Below, piece by piece: positions 1-12,479 of a stretch of 64,000 nt of DNA. Every line of letters starts with the position of its first letter. Positions within the stretch are counted from its first letter, which is position 1. The stretch is taken from NCBI RefSeq assembly GCF_040869045.1, contig NC_090319.1:237577832-237641831 (forward strand). The letters run 5' to 3'. The position numbers and the translations under genes are program-made. The notes beneath the pieces were generated by a model. It was not told the origin of the DNA. It made no database searches and saw only the letters and a program-made list of their open reading frames with translations. The stretch comes from Eurosta solidaginis. Its lineage: Eukaryota; Arthropoda; Insecta; Diptera; Tephritidae.

Positions 1-240
1 TTCCCCCTCTATTGCGACCACTGCTATGCCTTCAGTGCAGAAGTTAGATTGTATAGACGAGTATAGGTATTTTCTTATCATTACTGTAGCTCTCACCCTG
101 ATTTCCTTCTTTGCGTAATAAACGCTGAATCCAGAAACCTTTCTTCCAGATGAGAACCATTGTTACTGTATCAGCGCCACATCAAACGAGCCCTACTCAC
201 TATCGCCACCTTACTGTTTTGGAGGTTTATTTGTAAGACT
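1..240 (-). pseudogene. Non-LTR retrotransposon endonuclease fragment, cut by the window edge
   Basis: The reverse complement reads as a short piece of an APE-type endonuclease, including the run AVVAIEG, and matches the segment starting at 13,344 almost base for base. There the same reading continues into a longer endonuclease remnant (12,480-13,590). No start or stop can be assigned. The alignment between the two copies runs on past this fragment, so it belongs to the larger duplicated segment and did not insert independently. Confidence 0.5.
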
Positions 241-1083
241 CGCAGCACCATTGAGCTGTTTGTCTATCTCTAAATTCTCCACCACTGTTCTCAGGCAATG
301 GATTTTTCCCGCTAATTTCAGGCTCTGGAGGCCCGTTTATACCTCCCCTTCTCGTAGAGTTGTATGCCTATTTGTAAGACTACCAGGATCTTTCAGCTGT
401 TTGTCCACTTCCAATATATCCGCCTCTACGGCTGTTCCCCCGTCTTTTGACGTTACTTCCAGGTTTACGCGGTCCCTTTCTACTTACCCTGTTTTTAGCG
501 AATTGTGGTTTTAGCCACTTAGAGAGGATTGTCCGTAAGTGTACATAGTAAAGAAATATATGTATGGCTTAAACTGAATGTTATATATACAGCTGTAAGT
601 TCTCACACATATTTTAAGGGAAACTTCAAAGAGAAATGTCAAAAACATTAAATAATCCTAAATAATCCTGTAGCTGAAATATATGTATATATAGACATAT
701 GCCAATTTTTTTTCTTAGCAAATACCAAATAATGAGTAGGAGCGACCACTCCCATTTTCATGGAATTGTTACAGTTTCATGTTAATGCCAACAACTTTAA
801 CTTGGTAACAAAATATAAGGGCATCATTCTGTATAACGAACGAAAGCACAGAAAAACGATTCATCTCTGGACGACTCCGTCTATCAATCATATTCTCTAC
901 CACTTTCGTTCGGCTTTTACTTTTCTTACGTAATGTCGAAGAGAAAGGTAAACCATTGTAAAATCATGTCATTTATTTAAAAACTTACAGGCAACTTTGA
1001 TCAAGCTCGGAACGCATAACCATTGGAATTAATTTCAAGACAAAAAAAAATAGATAAATACGCAAAGCCAATTTTTTATTGGA

Positions 1084-1455
1084 TAAAAAGAAATGTGGTG
1101 TGATGGTAGCGTGCTCCGCCTATCACACCGTATGCCCTGGGTTCAACTCCCGGGCAAAGCAACATCACAATTTTAGAAATAAGGTTTTTCAATTAGAAGA
1201 AAATTTTTCTAAGCGGGGTCGCCCCTCGGCAGTGACTGGCAAGCGCTCCGAGTGTATTTCTGCCATGAAAAGCTCTCAGTGAAAACTCATCTGCCTTGCA
1301 GATGCCGTTCGGAGGCGGCATAAAACATGTAGGTCCCGTCCGGCCAATTTGTAGGGAAAATCATGAGGAGCACAACGCAAATTGGAAGAGAAGCTCGGCC
1401 TTAGATCTCTTCGGAGGTTGTCGCCCTTACATTTATTTTTTTAAAAAGAAATGTG
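1084..1455 (+). mobile_element. tRNA-derived SINE with 14-bp target-site duplication
   Basis: The body is about 1,098-1,441. It opens with a tRNA-like head: an A-box-like TGATGGTAGCGTGCT, then a consensus B box GGGTTCAACTCCC about 40 bases on, the internal RNA polymerase III promoter. A non-tRNA body of about 270 bases follows and ends in a T-rich tail. The 14-mer TAAAAAGAAATGTG flanks it exactly at 1,084-1,097 and 1,442-1,455, showing retroposition. The segment's second copy (14,385 onward) lacks it. A truncated relative lies at 30,490-30,620. Movement would depend on a LINE partner; none is identified. The clean duplication suggests a fairly young insertion. Confidence 0.88.
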
Positions 1456-2375
1456 TTTATATTTAAAAAAATCCGATGCACTTCGGAATACCCTTCTGTT
1501 TATCAAAGAGTGTTATATTTATATTCCTAATAAGGAAAAGGGCTACTACTCAGATATTATCATGCAAAAAATTAATAAGTTTTTATATTCTGCGGTCAAC
1601 TTCCAAACACCTATATATTTCATAGAGCAAGATTCCAGAGCCGCCAGACGTTACTCATCCGCTGACAAACAAAATGTGTCGAAGAGTGTAATGTTAGCGT
1701 TTACTATATGCACACCATTTTTACCTATCGCACGATTTATTGTATACAGAAGTAATCCAAAATTTTAACTTTTTGGGAAAAAGCAAAAAAAGATTTACTT
1801 TTTCATAGAGTTCCACTATAAAAATGAGATTCAAAGGCATCTATGTCCGTTAATGTGGTCTTTAAGGAACTCTATAAAAGTCAGTATGAACTCGTCAGTT
1901 GGTTATTTTCGTGGGTCATAAAATCTAAAAAAAAATTAAATTTAAAGTTGAATCAGTTTGCAATAGTGCGATCATAGAAACTGCAAGATCACAGTACTGC
2001 TAGATACATTTCGTGGGCGTGAAAAATCTTCACGAAAAATCTCCGATTTTTCGGTAGCCACTATCGACTTGATCGGTGGTAGCGCCTCGCAATTTTTTTT
2101 TTGATATCCTACTTAAGTCAATAGAAAAAATCGGTAGCCTCAACCGAGAGAAAAGTTTATGTCAGCATTGCTCATTCATTCATCGGTCGATCCGTCAGTC
2201 TATTTGTCCGTGTGGTCATCATCATTGTTTTGCAGTAAATAAGATTTGAAGAAATGTATTGTATTGTAATACTCATGTGAAAAATAAATATTTCAATATT
2301 CCAGTACGTGATAATTTAATACTTTGGCTCACTTGCAGAACGGTAAGTTATTTTTTTAGTTCAGAATTAATATCA

Positions 2376-4252
2376 GCAAGTAAGGAAGGCTAAGTTCGAG
2401 TGTAACCGAACATTACATACTCAGCTGAGAGCTTTGGAGACAAAATAAGGGAAAATCACCATGTAGGAATATGAACCTAGGGTAACCCTGGAATGTGTTT
2501 GCATGACATGGGTATCAAATGGAAGGTATTAAAGAGTATTTTTAAAGGGAGTGGGCCATAGTTCTATAGGTGCACGCCGTTTCGGGATATCGCCATAAAG
2601 GTGGACCAGGGGTGACTCTAGAATGTGTGTGTACGATATGGGTATAAAATGAAAGGTGTTAGTACGTATTTTAAAAGGGAGTGGGCCTTAGTTCTACAGG
2701 TGGACGCCTTTTCGAGATATCGCCATCAAGGTGGATCAGGGTGACTCTAGAATGTGTTTGTACGATACGGGTATCAAATGAAAGGTGTTAATGAGTATTT
2801 TAAAAGGGAGTAGGCCTTAGTTCTATAGATGGACGCCTTTTCGAGATATCACCTTAAAAGTGGACCAGGGGTGACTCTAGAATGCGTTTATACGATATGG
2901 GTATCAAATTAAAGGTATTAATGAGAGTTTTAAAAGCGTTTTCAAGATATCGACCAAAATGTGGACCAGGGTGACCCAGAACATCATCAGTCGGGTGCCG
3001 CTAATTTATTTATATATGTAATACCACGACAGTATTCCTGCCAAGATTTCAAGGGCTTTTGATTTCGCCCTGCAAAACATTTCAATTTTCTTCTACTTAA
3101 TGTGGCAGATGTCACACCCATTTTACAAAGTTTTTCCTAAAGTTATATTTTGCGTTAATAAACCAATGCAATCACCATGTTTCATCCCTTTCTTCGTATT
3201 TGGTATAGAATTATGGCATTTTTCGTAATTATCGATTTCGAAAAAGTGGGCGTGGTCATAGTCGGATTTCGGCCATTTTTTATACCGAGATAAAGTGTGT
3301 TCAGATAAGTACGTGAACTAAGTTTATTAAAGATATATCGATTATTGCTCAAGTTACCGTGTTAACGGCCAAGCGGAAGGGGAGACTGTCGACTGTGTAT
3401 AAAAACTAGGCGTGGCTTCAACCGATTTTTCCCATTTTCACAGAAAACAATTATCGTCATAGAATCTATGCCCCTTAAAATTTCACAAGGATTGGTAAAT
3501 TGTTTTTCGACTTATGGCATTAAAAGTGTTCTAGACAAATTAAATGAAAAAGGGTGGAGCCACGCCCATTGTAAAATTTTCTTTTGTTTTTGTATTTTGT
3601 TGCACCATATCATTACTGGAGTTGAATGGAGTTACTTATATACTGTAAAGATATTCAGTTTTTTGTTAAAATTTGACTTAAATTTTTTTTTTTTAAGTGG
3701 GCGTGTTCAGCATCCGATTGTGCCAATTTTTATTTAGTTCATATACAGTAATAGCTGTAAGGTTCCTGCCAAATTTCATCGTGATGTCTTCAACGACTGC
3801 CAAATTACAGCTTTCAAAACTTTTAAATTACCTTCTGCCACGCCCATTGTCCAAAATTTTTCTATTCTGCGTCACAAGGTCAACCCACCTACCAAGTTTC
3901 ATCGCGTTATCCGTCTTTGGTAATGACTTATCCCAATTTCTCGGTTTTCAAAATTTTCGATATCGAAAAAGTGGGCGTGGTTATATTCCGATATCGTTCA
4001 TTTTAAATAGCGATCTGAGATGAGTGCCCAGGAACATACATACCAAACTTCATCAAGATACCTCAAAATTTACTCAAGTTATCGTGTTAAGGGCAGACGG
4101 TCAGACTGACGGACGGACATGGCTCAATCAATTTATTTTTCGATACTGATGATTTTGATATATGGAAGTCTATATATATCTCGATTCCTTTATACCTGTA
4201 CAACCAACGGTCAAAAGTTAATATACTCTGTGTGCAAAGCACACTGAGTATA
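2376..4252 (-). mobile_element. DINE-like non-autonomous Helentron, family A, copy 1
   Basis: The 5' end is on the right. Read on the minus strand it starts TATACTCAG and ends CTTCCTTACTTGC. A 5-bp hairpin (TTCGG/CCGAA) lies about 16 bases before the 3' end. The right end keeps only a decayed version of the subterminal repeat that other copies show as TACTCAGCTGAG. The uninterrupted site in the second duplicated copy (20,166/20,167) shows insertion between two A residues (T and T on the other strand) without a longer target duplication, which is Helentron behaviour. Four decayed repeats of about 129 bp occupy 2,470-2,990. No rolling-circle protein is encoded. The short track of GGACGGAC repeats near 4,110 recurs in other copies. 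Confidence 0.72.
2470..2990 (-). repeat. Minisatellite within family A copy 1
   Basis: About four units with a spacing of 129-130 bases, each containing GAGATATCGCC and CTCTAGAATG. They match the longer array at 8,150-10,160 in inverted orientation. Confidence 0.8.
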
Positions 4253-5580
4253 AAAATTTGTCAAAAATGTATGAGTTAGGTTAACTCTGAGGTAAAAAAT
4301 TAATTTGCCGTTCTGAAGGTGGGTGGCTGCGGCAATGGCTTAACGATAATTAAATACTCAAAGCTACAATTATATATGAACAACTTCGTAAGGCTGCCTT
4401 AAAAACTCTATTTAACTATTTTGAAAAACAAAGCGCGTGGAAGCATCTACTAAGGTATTTAGAATCTTTTAAAAATCTTTGCATCGACTTCAAAAACGGT
4501 TGAAGATGTTGTGATATTATATAGAATCGTCTCTTCTTTTCAAAATAGAGTTGCTCTAAACAAGAATTACAAAATCGGTTGATTTCCACGAGCACTTTCT
4601 ATATAAACATTAAAAATACACATATAGGGCTCACATAAATATACGAGATCTGTTGCCGATTAAAAAATAATTATCTATATATGAATACCCCATATATAAA
4701 AAGAAAGGCTAAATTTTGTGTTAGTTGGTCGCCGGTGTTTGAAGAGTTGTGTCGGTCGATTTTCTTCAAACTTTCACATAAGTTACGTATACCTCACGCG
4801 GTGGTTATTACAGAGGTTTGGTTGCGATCGACGCACAGGGTCTCGAGATATAGGCCAAAACTTGGAATCGGGTACCCCTATAATGTATTTATAGAATATG
4901 GATATCAAATGAAAGCTGTTGATGAGTGCTTTAGTAAGGGGTAATTTTCATACCCCTGGGTGACTAGGGTCTCGAGATATAGGCCATAACGTGGCCCCGG
5001 GTACCCCTAGAATGTGTTTATAGAATATGTATAACAAACGAAAGCTGTTGATGAGTGCTTTAGTACAGGGTAGTTTTCATACATATTGGTGACTAGGGTC
5101 TCGGGATATAGGCCAAAACGTTGATCAGGGTAACACTAGGATGAGTTTTTACATTATGGGTGTTAAATTGAAGCTGTTGATGTGTGCTTTAGTACAAAGT
5201 AAGTTTTACACCGCTGGGTGCCTAGGGTCTTGAGATATAGGCCAAAACGTGGAACCAGACACCCCTAGAATGTGTGCGTATTATGGATATCAAATGAAAG
5301 CTCTTCCTGAGAGCTTTAAAGTAATTTTCATTGTGATATTCGATTCAGTCGCATCAGCCTGGCAAAACTGATAAATATGCATGCGAATACATGAATTAGT
5401 TATTAATAATACCTATTTACATACGTCATTAACTTATACATATGCACATACATATAAAGAACGAGCGGTTGACAATTTTGCGGTGATACGTTATAAGAAA
5501 TACAAATTTTCGATGCCTTAGATACATAAATATGAAGATAGATCGCAAACACTACAAATGACAAGTGGGAGGCAAACGAT
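4253..5580. repeat. Right part of duplicated copy A, with diverged Helitron-like repeats
   Basis: This continues the duplicated segment to its right boundary. From about 4,670 it holds an element related to family B (49,781 and 54,308) but in the opposite orientation. It begins with a TATATA-rich stretch and contains four to five repeats with GTCTCGAGATATAGGCC and CCCCTAGAATGTG. It ends with a unique part including AATATGCATGCGAA, which the family B copies also have. Copy B of the segment (20,580-21,180) has fewer repeats, so the array changed length after duplication. No coding region is supported. Confidence 0.65.
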
Positions 5581-6771
5581 AGGATGTCTTAAAAAATGCG
5601 TTCAGAAGAAAAAATTAGAATGAAAATGAAAATTGTGTATGTTGTTAAAGTGTTTAAAAAGTCATTGGAAATTCGAGTAACAATATCTCCTTAAATTCGA
5701 AATCCATATTGCCTTTCGGTATTGCAATGGCAGCTAATTTTATCTTATTGCGGTGATGACGAAAGAGTTGATGATAAAAATATGAAATTTCAAGTGTTTC
5801 CTCGGTATTCTTTCATAATTTACAATCCACTAGCTTACACAAAAATTTATGTATGAATAAATTAATGTATGTAAAATACTAAAAAGGGATGACGACAGCA
5901 ACGTTGACGAGAATGCAATCGAATAAAATGAGAAAACAAACTATTGAGGCCATTTGCTGCCCGATTTTCAATGGACTATCGAACCCATTCAATGGCAAGC
6001 AGCAGAAGTATTAATGAATATGCTGTAATTATAGCATATTCTTGTGTGTATATACATACATATGTATGTGTGTACGTTATACACATCTGGATATATTGTC
6101 TACTTAGAGATACTTGAACTTGTATTGGCTGGTGGAAGCGGCTGGTTTATTTTTCACAAAGCGGTCAAAAATCTTGTCGTTTCAGAACACATTTTAAAAT
6201 ATTTTTAAACAAATAAACCTAAATGAATAAGTGCAAGGATGATTGTGGTTTGTGAGACATTTTTAATTTTAATATTTATGCTCGTGTGTATAGTTTATTA
6301 GCTAACCAAGAGCGGGTTTTATGAAAATAGCTATCCATACTTGTAAACCAGCATTTAAAGTTTTGTTCACAATTAAGTATATTCAAATTTTTACTTTGCG
6401 ACATCACTGTCAAAATTTTACGTAAAATAAAAATATTTAGGTGACGGCCTCGCTTGTAGCGTTCAAGCCAACTAGAAGTTTACGCCGCTGATAAACGCCG
6501 CCGCCGCTTTCGATTTTCGCCATAATCGGTCCGCCGCAGCGAAAAAATCACATTTTGGCTATTTTAATTTCACACGCATGTCATGTCATTTTCGAATAAA
6601 AACGAGTAAAGGCTTGGTTTCCTCCAAAAACCGTGCCGTTATGTTACGACCGCTACAGAGCGGCCGGTATACTCACCGTTTTCAGCGGCACCGCTTTGTT
6701 GGAAGCTACGAACAGTTACGGCAGATGATTCGCAAAATTTAATTCTGCATTTTTGCCTTTTTTTTTATTTT
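5581..6771. other. Unassigned A+T-rich interval with GC-rich patches
   Basis: No gene is recognised. A CGCCGCCGCCGC-type tract near 6,490-6,545 resembles the one at 55,205-55,300. Around 6,640-6,715 there are short palindromic pieces of the type AGCGGCACCGCTTT that recur near 31,040-31,075 in reverse orientation, suggesting a small dispersed repeat whose ends I cannot fix. Confidence 0.5.
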
Positions 6772-9700
6772 TATACTCAGTTGAGCAGAGCTCACAGAGT
6801 ATATTAAGTTTGATTGGATAACGGTTGGTTGTACATATATAAAGGAATCGAGATAGATATAGACTTCCATATATCAAAATAATCAGGATCCAAAAAAAAT
6901 TTGATTGAGCCATGTCCGTCCGTCCGTCCGTCCGTCCGTTAACACGATAACTTGAGTAAATTTTGAGGTATCTTGATGAAATTTGGTATGTAGGTTCCTG
7001 AGCATTCATCTCAGATCGCTAATTAAAATGAACGATATCGGACTATAACCACGCCCACTTTTTCGATATCGAAAATTTCGAAAAACCGAAAAAATGCGAT
7101 AATTCATTGCCAAATGCGGTTAAAGCGATGAAACTTTGTAGATGGGTTGACGTTATGACGCAGAATGGTAAATTAGTAAGATTTTGGACAATGGGCGTGG
7201 CACCGCCCACTTTTACAAGAAGGTAATTTAAAAGTTTTGCAAGCTGTAATTTGGCAGTCGTTGAAGATATCATGATGAAATTTGGCAGGAACGTTACTAC
7301 TATTTCTATATATGTGCTAAATAAAAATTAGCAAAATTGGATGAAGAACACGCCCACTTTTTAAAAAAAATTTTTTTTAAATTCAAATTTTAACAAAAAA
7401 TTTAATATCTTTACTGTATATAAGTAAATTAAGTCAAAATTCAACTCCAGTAATGATATGATGCAACAAAATACAAAAATAAAAGAAAATTTCAAAATGG
7501 GCGTGGCTCCGCCCATTTTCATTTAGTGTGTCTAGAATTTTTTTAATGCCATAAGTCGAACAAAAATTTACCAATCCTTTTGAAATTTGGTAGGAGCATA
7601 AATTCTATGACGTTAACTGTTCTCTGTGAAAATGGTCGAAATCGGTGCTAGCCACGCCCAGTTTTTATACACAGTCCACCGTCTGTCCTTCCGCTCGGCC
7701 GTTAACACAATAACTTGAGCAAAAACCGATATATCTTTACTAAACTTAGCCCACGTACTTATCTGAACTCACTTTATCTTGGTATAAAAAATGGCCGAAA
7801 TCCGACCATAACCACGCCCACTTTATCGATATCGAAAATTACGAAAAATTAAAAAAATGCCATAATTCTATACCAAATACGAAAAAAGGGATGAAACATG
7901 GTAACTGGATTGGTTTATTGACGCAAAATATAACTTTGGAAAAAACTTTGTAAAATGGGTGTGACACCTACCATATTAAGTAGAAGAAAATGAAAAAGTT
8001 CTACAAGGCGAAATCAACAGGCCTTGGAATCTTGGCAGGAATACTGTTAGTGTTATTGAATATATAAATAAATTAGCAGTACCCGACAGATGATTTTCTG
8101 GATCACCTGATCCACATTTGGTCGATATCGCGAGAACGCCTTCACATATACATCTAAGGGCCACTCGCTTTTAAAACCCTCATTAATACCTTTAATTTGA
8201 TATCCATATCGTACAAACACATTCTAGAGTCAACCCTGGCCCACCCTAATGGCGATATCTCGAAAAGGCGTGCACCTATAGACCTAATGCCCACTCCCTC
8301 TTAAAATGCTCAGTAACACCTTTCGTTTGATACCCATATCGTAAAAACATTCTAGAGTCACCCCTGGCCCACCCTAATGGCGATATCTCGAAAAGGCGTC
8401 CACCTATAGACCTAATGTCCACTCCCTCTTAAAATGCTCAGTAACACCTTTCCTTTGATACCCATATCGTACAAACATTCTAGAGTCACCCCTGGCCCAC
8501 CCTAATGGCGATATCTCGAAAAGGCGTCCACCTATAGACCTAATGCCCACTCCCTCTTAAAATGCTCAGTAACACCTTTCGTTTGATACCCATATCGTAC
8601 AAACATTCTAGAGTCACCCCTGGCCCACCCTAATGGCGATATATCGAAAAGGCGTCCACCTATAGACCTAATGCCCATTCCCTCTTAAAATGCTCAGTAA
8701 CACCTTTCGTTTGATACCCATATCGTACAAACATTCTAGAGTCACCCTTGGTCAACCTTTATGGCGATATCTCGAAAAGGCGTCCACCTATAGAACTGAG
8801 GATTACTCCCTTTTAAAATACTCATTACCACCTTTTATTTGATACCCACATCGTACAAACACATTCCAGAGTCACCCCTGGCCCACCCTAATGGCGATAT
8901 CTCGAAAAGGCGTCCACCTATGGACCTAATGCCCACTCCCTCTTAAAATGCTCAGTAACACCTTTCGTTTGATACCCGTATCGTACAAACATTCTAGAGT
9001 CACCCCTGGCTCACCCTAATGGCGATATCTCGAAAAGGCGTCCACCTATAGACCTAATGCCCACTCCATCTTAAAATGATCAGTAACACCTTTCGTTTGA
9101 TACCCATATCGTACAAACACATTCTAGAGTCACCCCTGGCCCACCCTAATGGCGATATCTCGAAAAGGCGTCCACCTATGGACCTAATGCCCACTCCCTC
9201 TTAAAATGCTCAGTAACACCTTTCCTTTGATACCCATATCGTACAAACACATTCTAGAGTCACCCTGGCCCACCCTAATGGCGATATCTCGAAAAGGCGC
9301 CCACCTATAGACCTAGTGCCCACTCCCTCTTAAAATGCTCAGTAATACCTTTCGTTTGATACCCATATCGTACAAACATTCTAGAGTCACCCTTGGTCCA
9401 CCTTTATGGCGATATCTCGAAAAGGCGTCCACCTATAGAACTAAGGATTACTCCCTTTTAAAATACTCATTACCACCTTTCATTTGATACCCATATCGTA
9501 CAAACACATTCCAGAGTCACCCCTGGCCCACCCTAATGGCGATATCTCGAAAAGGCGTCCACCTATGGACCTAATGCCCACTCCCTCTTAAAATGCTCAG
9601 TAACACCTTTCGTTTGATACCCATATCGTACAAACACATTCTAGAGTCACCCCTGGCCCACCCTAATGGCGACATTTCGAAAAGGCGTCCACCTATAGAC

Positions 9701-10268
9701 CTAATGCCCACTCCCTCTTAAAACGCTCAGTAACACCTTTCATTTGATTCCCATATCGTACAACTAGAGACACCCCTGGTGCACCTTTATGGGCGATATC
9801 TCGAAACGGCGTCCACCTAGGGAACTAAGGATCACTCCTTTTCAAAATACTCATTAACAGCTTTCATTTGATACCCATATCGTACAAACATATTCTAGAG
9901 TCACCCCTGGTCCACCTTTATGGGGATTTCTCGAAAAGGCGTTCACCTATAGAACTAAAGCCCATTCCCTTTTAAAATACTCATTATCACCTTTCATTTG
10001 ATACCCATATCGTACAAACACATTCTAGAGTCAGCCCTGGTCCACCTTTATGGCGATATCCCTAAATGGCGTCCATCCATAGAACTATGGCCTACTCTCT
10101 CTTAAAATACTCTTTAATACCTTCCATTTGATACACATGTCATACAACCACATTCCAGGGTTACCCTAGGTTCATTTTCCTACATGGTGATTTTCCTTAT
10201 TTTGTCTCCATAGCTCTCAACTGAGTATGTAATGTTCGGTTACACCCGAACTTAGCCTTCCTTACTTG
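6772..10268 (+). mobile_element. DINE-like non-autonomous Helentron, family A, copy 2
   Basis: The longest and most complete family member. It starts TATACTCAG after a T run and ends CTTCCTTACTTG followed by T. Subterminal repeats are TACTCAGTTGAGC at the left and CAACTGAGTA at the right. A TTCGG/CCGAA hairpin sits just before the end, near 10,235-10,251. A GTCC microsatellite lies near 6,915-6,940. Apart from the array at 8,150-10,160, the unique part carries repeated phrases with GGGCGTGG. The open frames seen here are shared across diverged copies only as DNA and have no protein features, so I regard the element as non-coding. Confidence 0.72.
8150..10160 (+). repeat. Array of about 15 units of 128-130 bp
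   Basis: The phrase GGCGATATCTCGAAAAGGCG recurs at 8,251, 8,379, 8,507, 8,635, 8,763, 8,893, 9,021, 9,151, 9,280, 9,408, 9,538 and 9,668, then less exactly to about 10,052. Spacing is 128-130 bases, alternating with presence or absence of a CA in ACAAACACATTC. Inner units are nearly identical and edge units diverged, as expected from unequal exchange. The phrase variants (accctaatgg versus acctttatgg) recur in blocks, suggesting higher-order duplication. Confidence 0.92.
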
Positions 10269-11105
10269 TTTTTTACTAGTTTCTTTAAATAAACGTACAA
10301 GAAAAACATTTTGATTCAAAAATATTAATTTTTTATAAATAATTTCAATTATTTGATAAAATGGCAAAAAATGGTGATGAACGAGTTTCTACCGTCATGA
10401 CGGCCGTAATATTTTATGCCCTGCCGCTATATTACGTTACGATGAACTTCATCGTCTTCTTACTTTCCACGTGATTACACTCCAAATAAGTTTTGCTGAA
10501 AATTACGTCGAAAATAGTAGGCAACACATTACCGAATATTATCGACCTAAAATTACACAACTATATATTTAGATATTTTTGTTGCTTTTTAAACAAAATA
10601 ATTGTAAAATTTTACACAAATTATGTCTAAATTTTGATTACCTTTTGAACATAATATGTTAAATTTTCTGCATTTCTTGTTTAATAAAAACAAATACACA
10701 GATATTTATGTATGTATACATATGCATATATACAGTACTGAATATTGAACTCGAAATCTCCAATATTCATACTTTTATACTAGTGTAAAGGCAGATAGAT
10801 CCCTTCATCCACTCAGTCATATGAATGCCCCGCTGCTCGCTTTGCAACTGATCTCTAAGTACTGCCTTTTTGCTGCTATTCCTTTATACACCATTAGGTA
10901 CATACTAATTCTATATGTTTTTAATCCTAATTGTGTGGAATACTTATAAGCTAGAAGGCTTAGTAACATTGGGTTTATAGCAGTGGTTTTATAAGCAGTA
11001 GTTCCTATGTTCACTATTATATCAATATTAGTATCTGTATTTAATTAGTGAGAAATGCTCATATTGCTTTATCCAATTGTATTTGTTATTGATATTACTT
11101 AAAGT
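10269..11105. other. Unassigned interval
   Basis: A+T-rich sequence without a recognisable gene or repeat end. Short frames present have no features worth naming. Confidence 0.4.
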
Positions 11106-11570
11106 ATTTTCTACCTGCTCCGAATAGCGGAATATGGGCTTCGCTCTTCTTTCTGATCTATAGCGAGTTCTGACAAGAAAACGTTCTGGGAGGGAACGTC
11201 TCATTTCTTTCGCAGAATATTACTTGATTTGCATGTTGTGTTTTAAATTTTCTTCGGAAATCTTCGCTCTTTCAATGCACAGGGGTCAGTTTTTCGCAGT
11301 TTTTCATAAACAATCTCAGATTCGATTCATCTGGTCCTGTCACTGAATATGCTTCTGCACTATATAGAATTATAGATACGATAAGTGAACTGTATAGTTT
11401 AATTTTCGTTTGCCGAGAGAGGCCTTTGCTTGCCCACCCACTTTAAAGTAGAATAAGTTGGCAAGAGAAACTCTGTGCTGAATTTCTAAGCCAACGTTGC
11501 CCTTCACCAGTTCAGAAATTATAGATGGGGCTATAAGTGACCGAGTCGCCAAGTCGTTGTACAAAAATAC
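11105..11570 (-). pseudogene. RTE-like reverse transcriptase C-terminal remnant
   Basis: The minus-strand frame at 11,370-11,564 contains GLEIQHRVSLANLFYF followed by a basic stretch and NYTVHLSYL. This fits the thumb region of RTE-type retrotransposons, where a phrase of the kind QRRI-LANRCYFGL precedes a LYKTLI-P-L-YGAE motif. Downstream, to about 11,105, the reading breaks into short pieces. No catalytic motif survives. The assignment rests on one conserved block recalled from the family, so another non-LTR clade is possible. Confidence 0.45.
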
Positions 11571-12479
11571 CTACATATACCTAGGTTAGAGAAAAGTAAT
11601 ATTTAATTGCTTCGTGCCACTTTTTTAAAACTTTTCACATAAAGTGGAACATTTGGGATACGGGGCCTACATGTTTTTTACCGACTCTGAAACCCTTAAA
11701 TGGTAGATATATACTTACTTTTCCAAACCACTGCGAGGGTCAACTCTGCTTAAAAAACTTGTTTTCCAAATGTGTTTTCTAAGCTCCTTTACAACATGGC
11801 GGCCAAACGTAATTGCATTTTTGCATCATTTGCAAAACTTATCCCAAATTTTACTGTCCCTTTCTGTATAAAAAAAAAATTTGATTTCTCAAAAGCATAT
11901 CACAATTTACACAAGAACGCAACCAAAAAAGAAATGTGTACATGGGACTAAACACATGTAACTATATGTATTTCCGGAGCCCGAATTTCAAGGCAGATTT
12001 GCCAATGCAAAATCTCGAGATATTTCCGAAAAAATCATAATACAAAAATTGCAGTTGTGAAAACAAAGGTAAATATTTTTCAACAAAGGTCATGTCTATG
12101 ATATTACAATATTCTGCATAGGAATTTGAAGATTATATATGGATGGAACTCCGATTTTATAAGGATGAAATGGTAGGCGAGATATATTGGTTTCCTTTTG
12201 GCTTCGGCTCAGAGTGGTTAAACATTTAAACTTAGGAAATACATTTTAAATGTTCAAACAAAGGTGGCGAAAAACAGATTCAAGTTTACTATGGAAAAGT
12301 ATAAGAATAGTAACATGAGAGTTGGTTAAAGTTTTTCTATGGAAAATTTTTGATATTAGGTTGAACTGGTCGGTCAATAAAGACCTCACATAGACTGAAT
12401 GTGTCCATAGTGTTACGAGAATTTGTTTTGCGACCAAACATTAAAAACACCATCTAGGTACCAGGACTTATGTTATAAA
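11571..12479. other. Unassigned interval
   Basis: No gene recognised. It separates two retrotransposon remnants and may contain further unrecognisable parts of either. Confidence 0.35.

Larger units (their letters stand above)
1..5580. repeat. Copy A of a large duplicated segment
   Basis: Blocks 1-1,040, about 1,510-2,330 and 4,253-5,580 align in the same order and orientation with 13,344-14,385, about 16,590-17,395 and 20,097-21,300, and are nearly identical over long stretches. Homology stops sharply on the right after the shared motif GGCAAACGAT. The left limit is outside the window. Differences are mainly insertions: a SINE at 1,098 and a DINE-like element at 2,376. In the block at 1,873-1,900 a TATAAAA sits about 24 bases before TCAGTT, resembling a core promoter; the other copy has lost the TATA, so this is weak. 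No gene is recognised in the 240-1,080 or 1,456-2,375 stretches. Confidence 0.85.

Noticed and set aside
1098..1175. A genuine tRNA gene
   Set aside because: A- and B-box-like motifs are present but the sequence does not close an acceptor stem, continues into a SINE body, and is flanked by target duplications.
6716..8164. Open frames inside the DINE-like elements (6,716-7,009, 7,043-7,273, 7,976-8,164)
   Set aside because: The same DNA recurs in other copies with frame-breaking differences and no recognisable protein motif; they are incidental.
8150..10160. CRISPR-like array
   Set aside because: Units are contiguous 129-bp tandem repeats without distinct spacers, in insect DNA.
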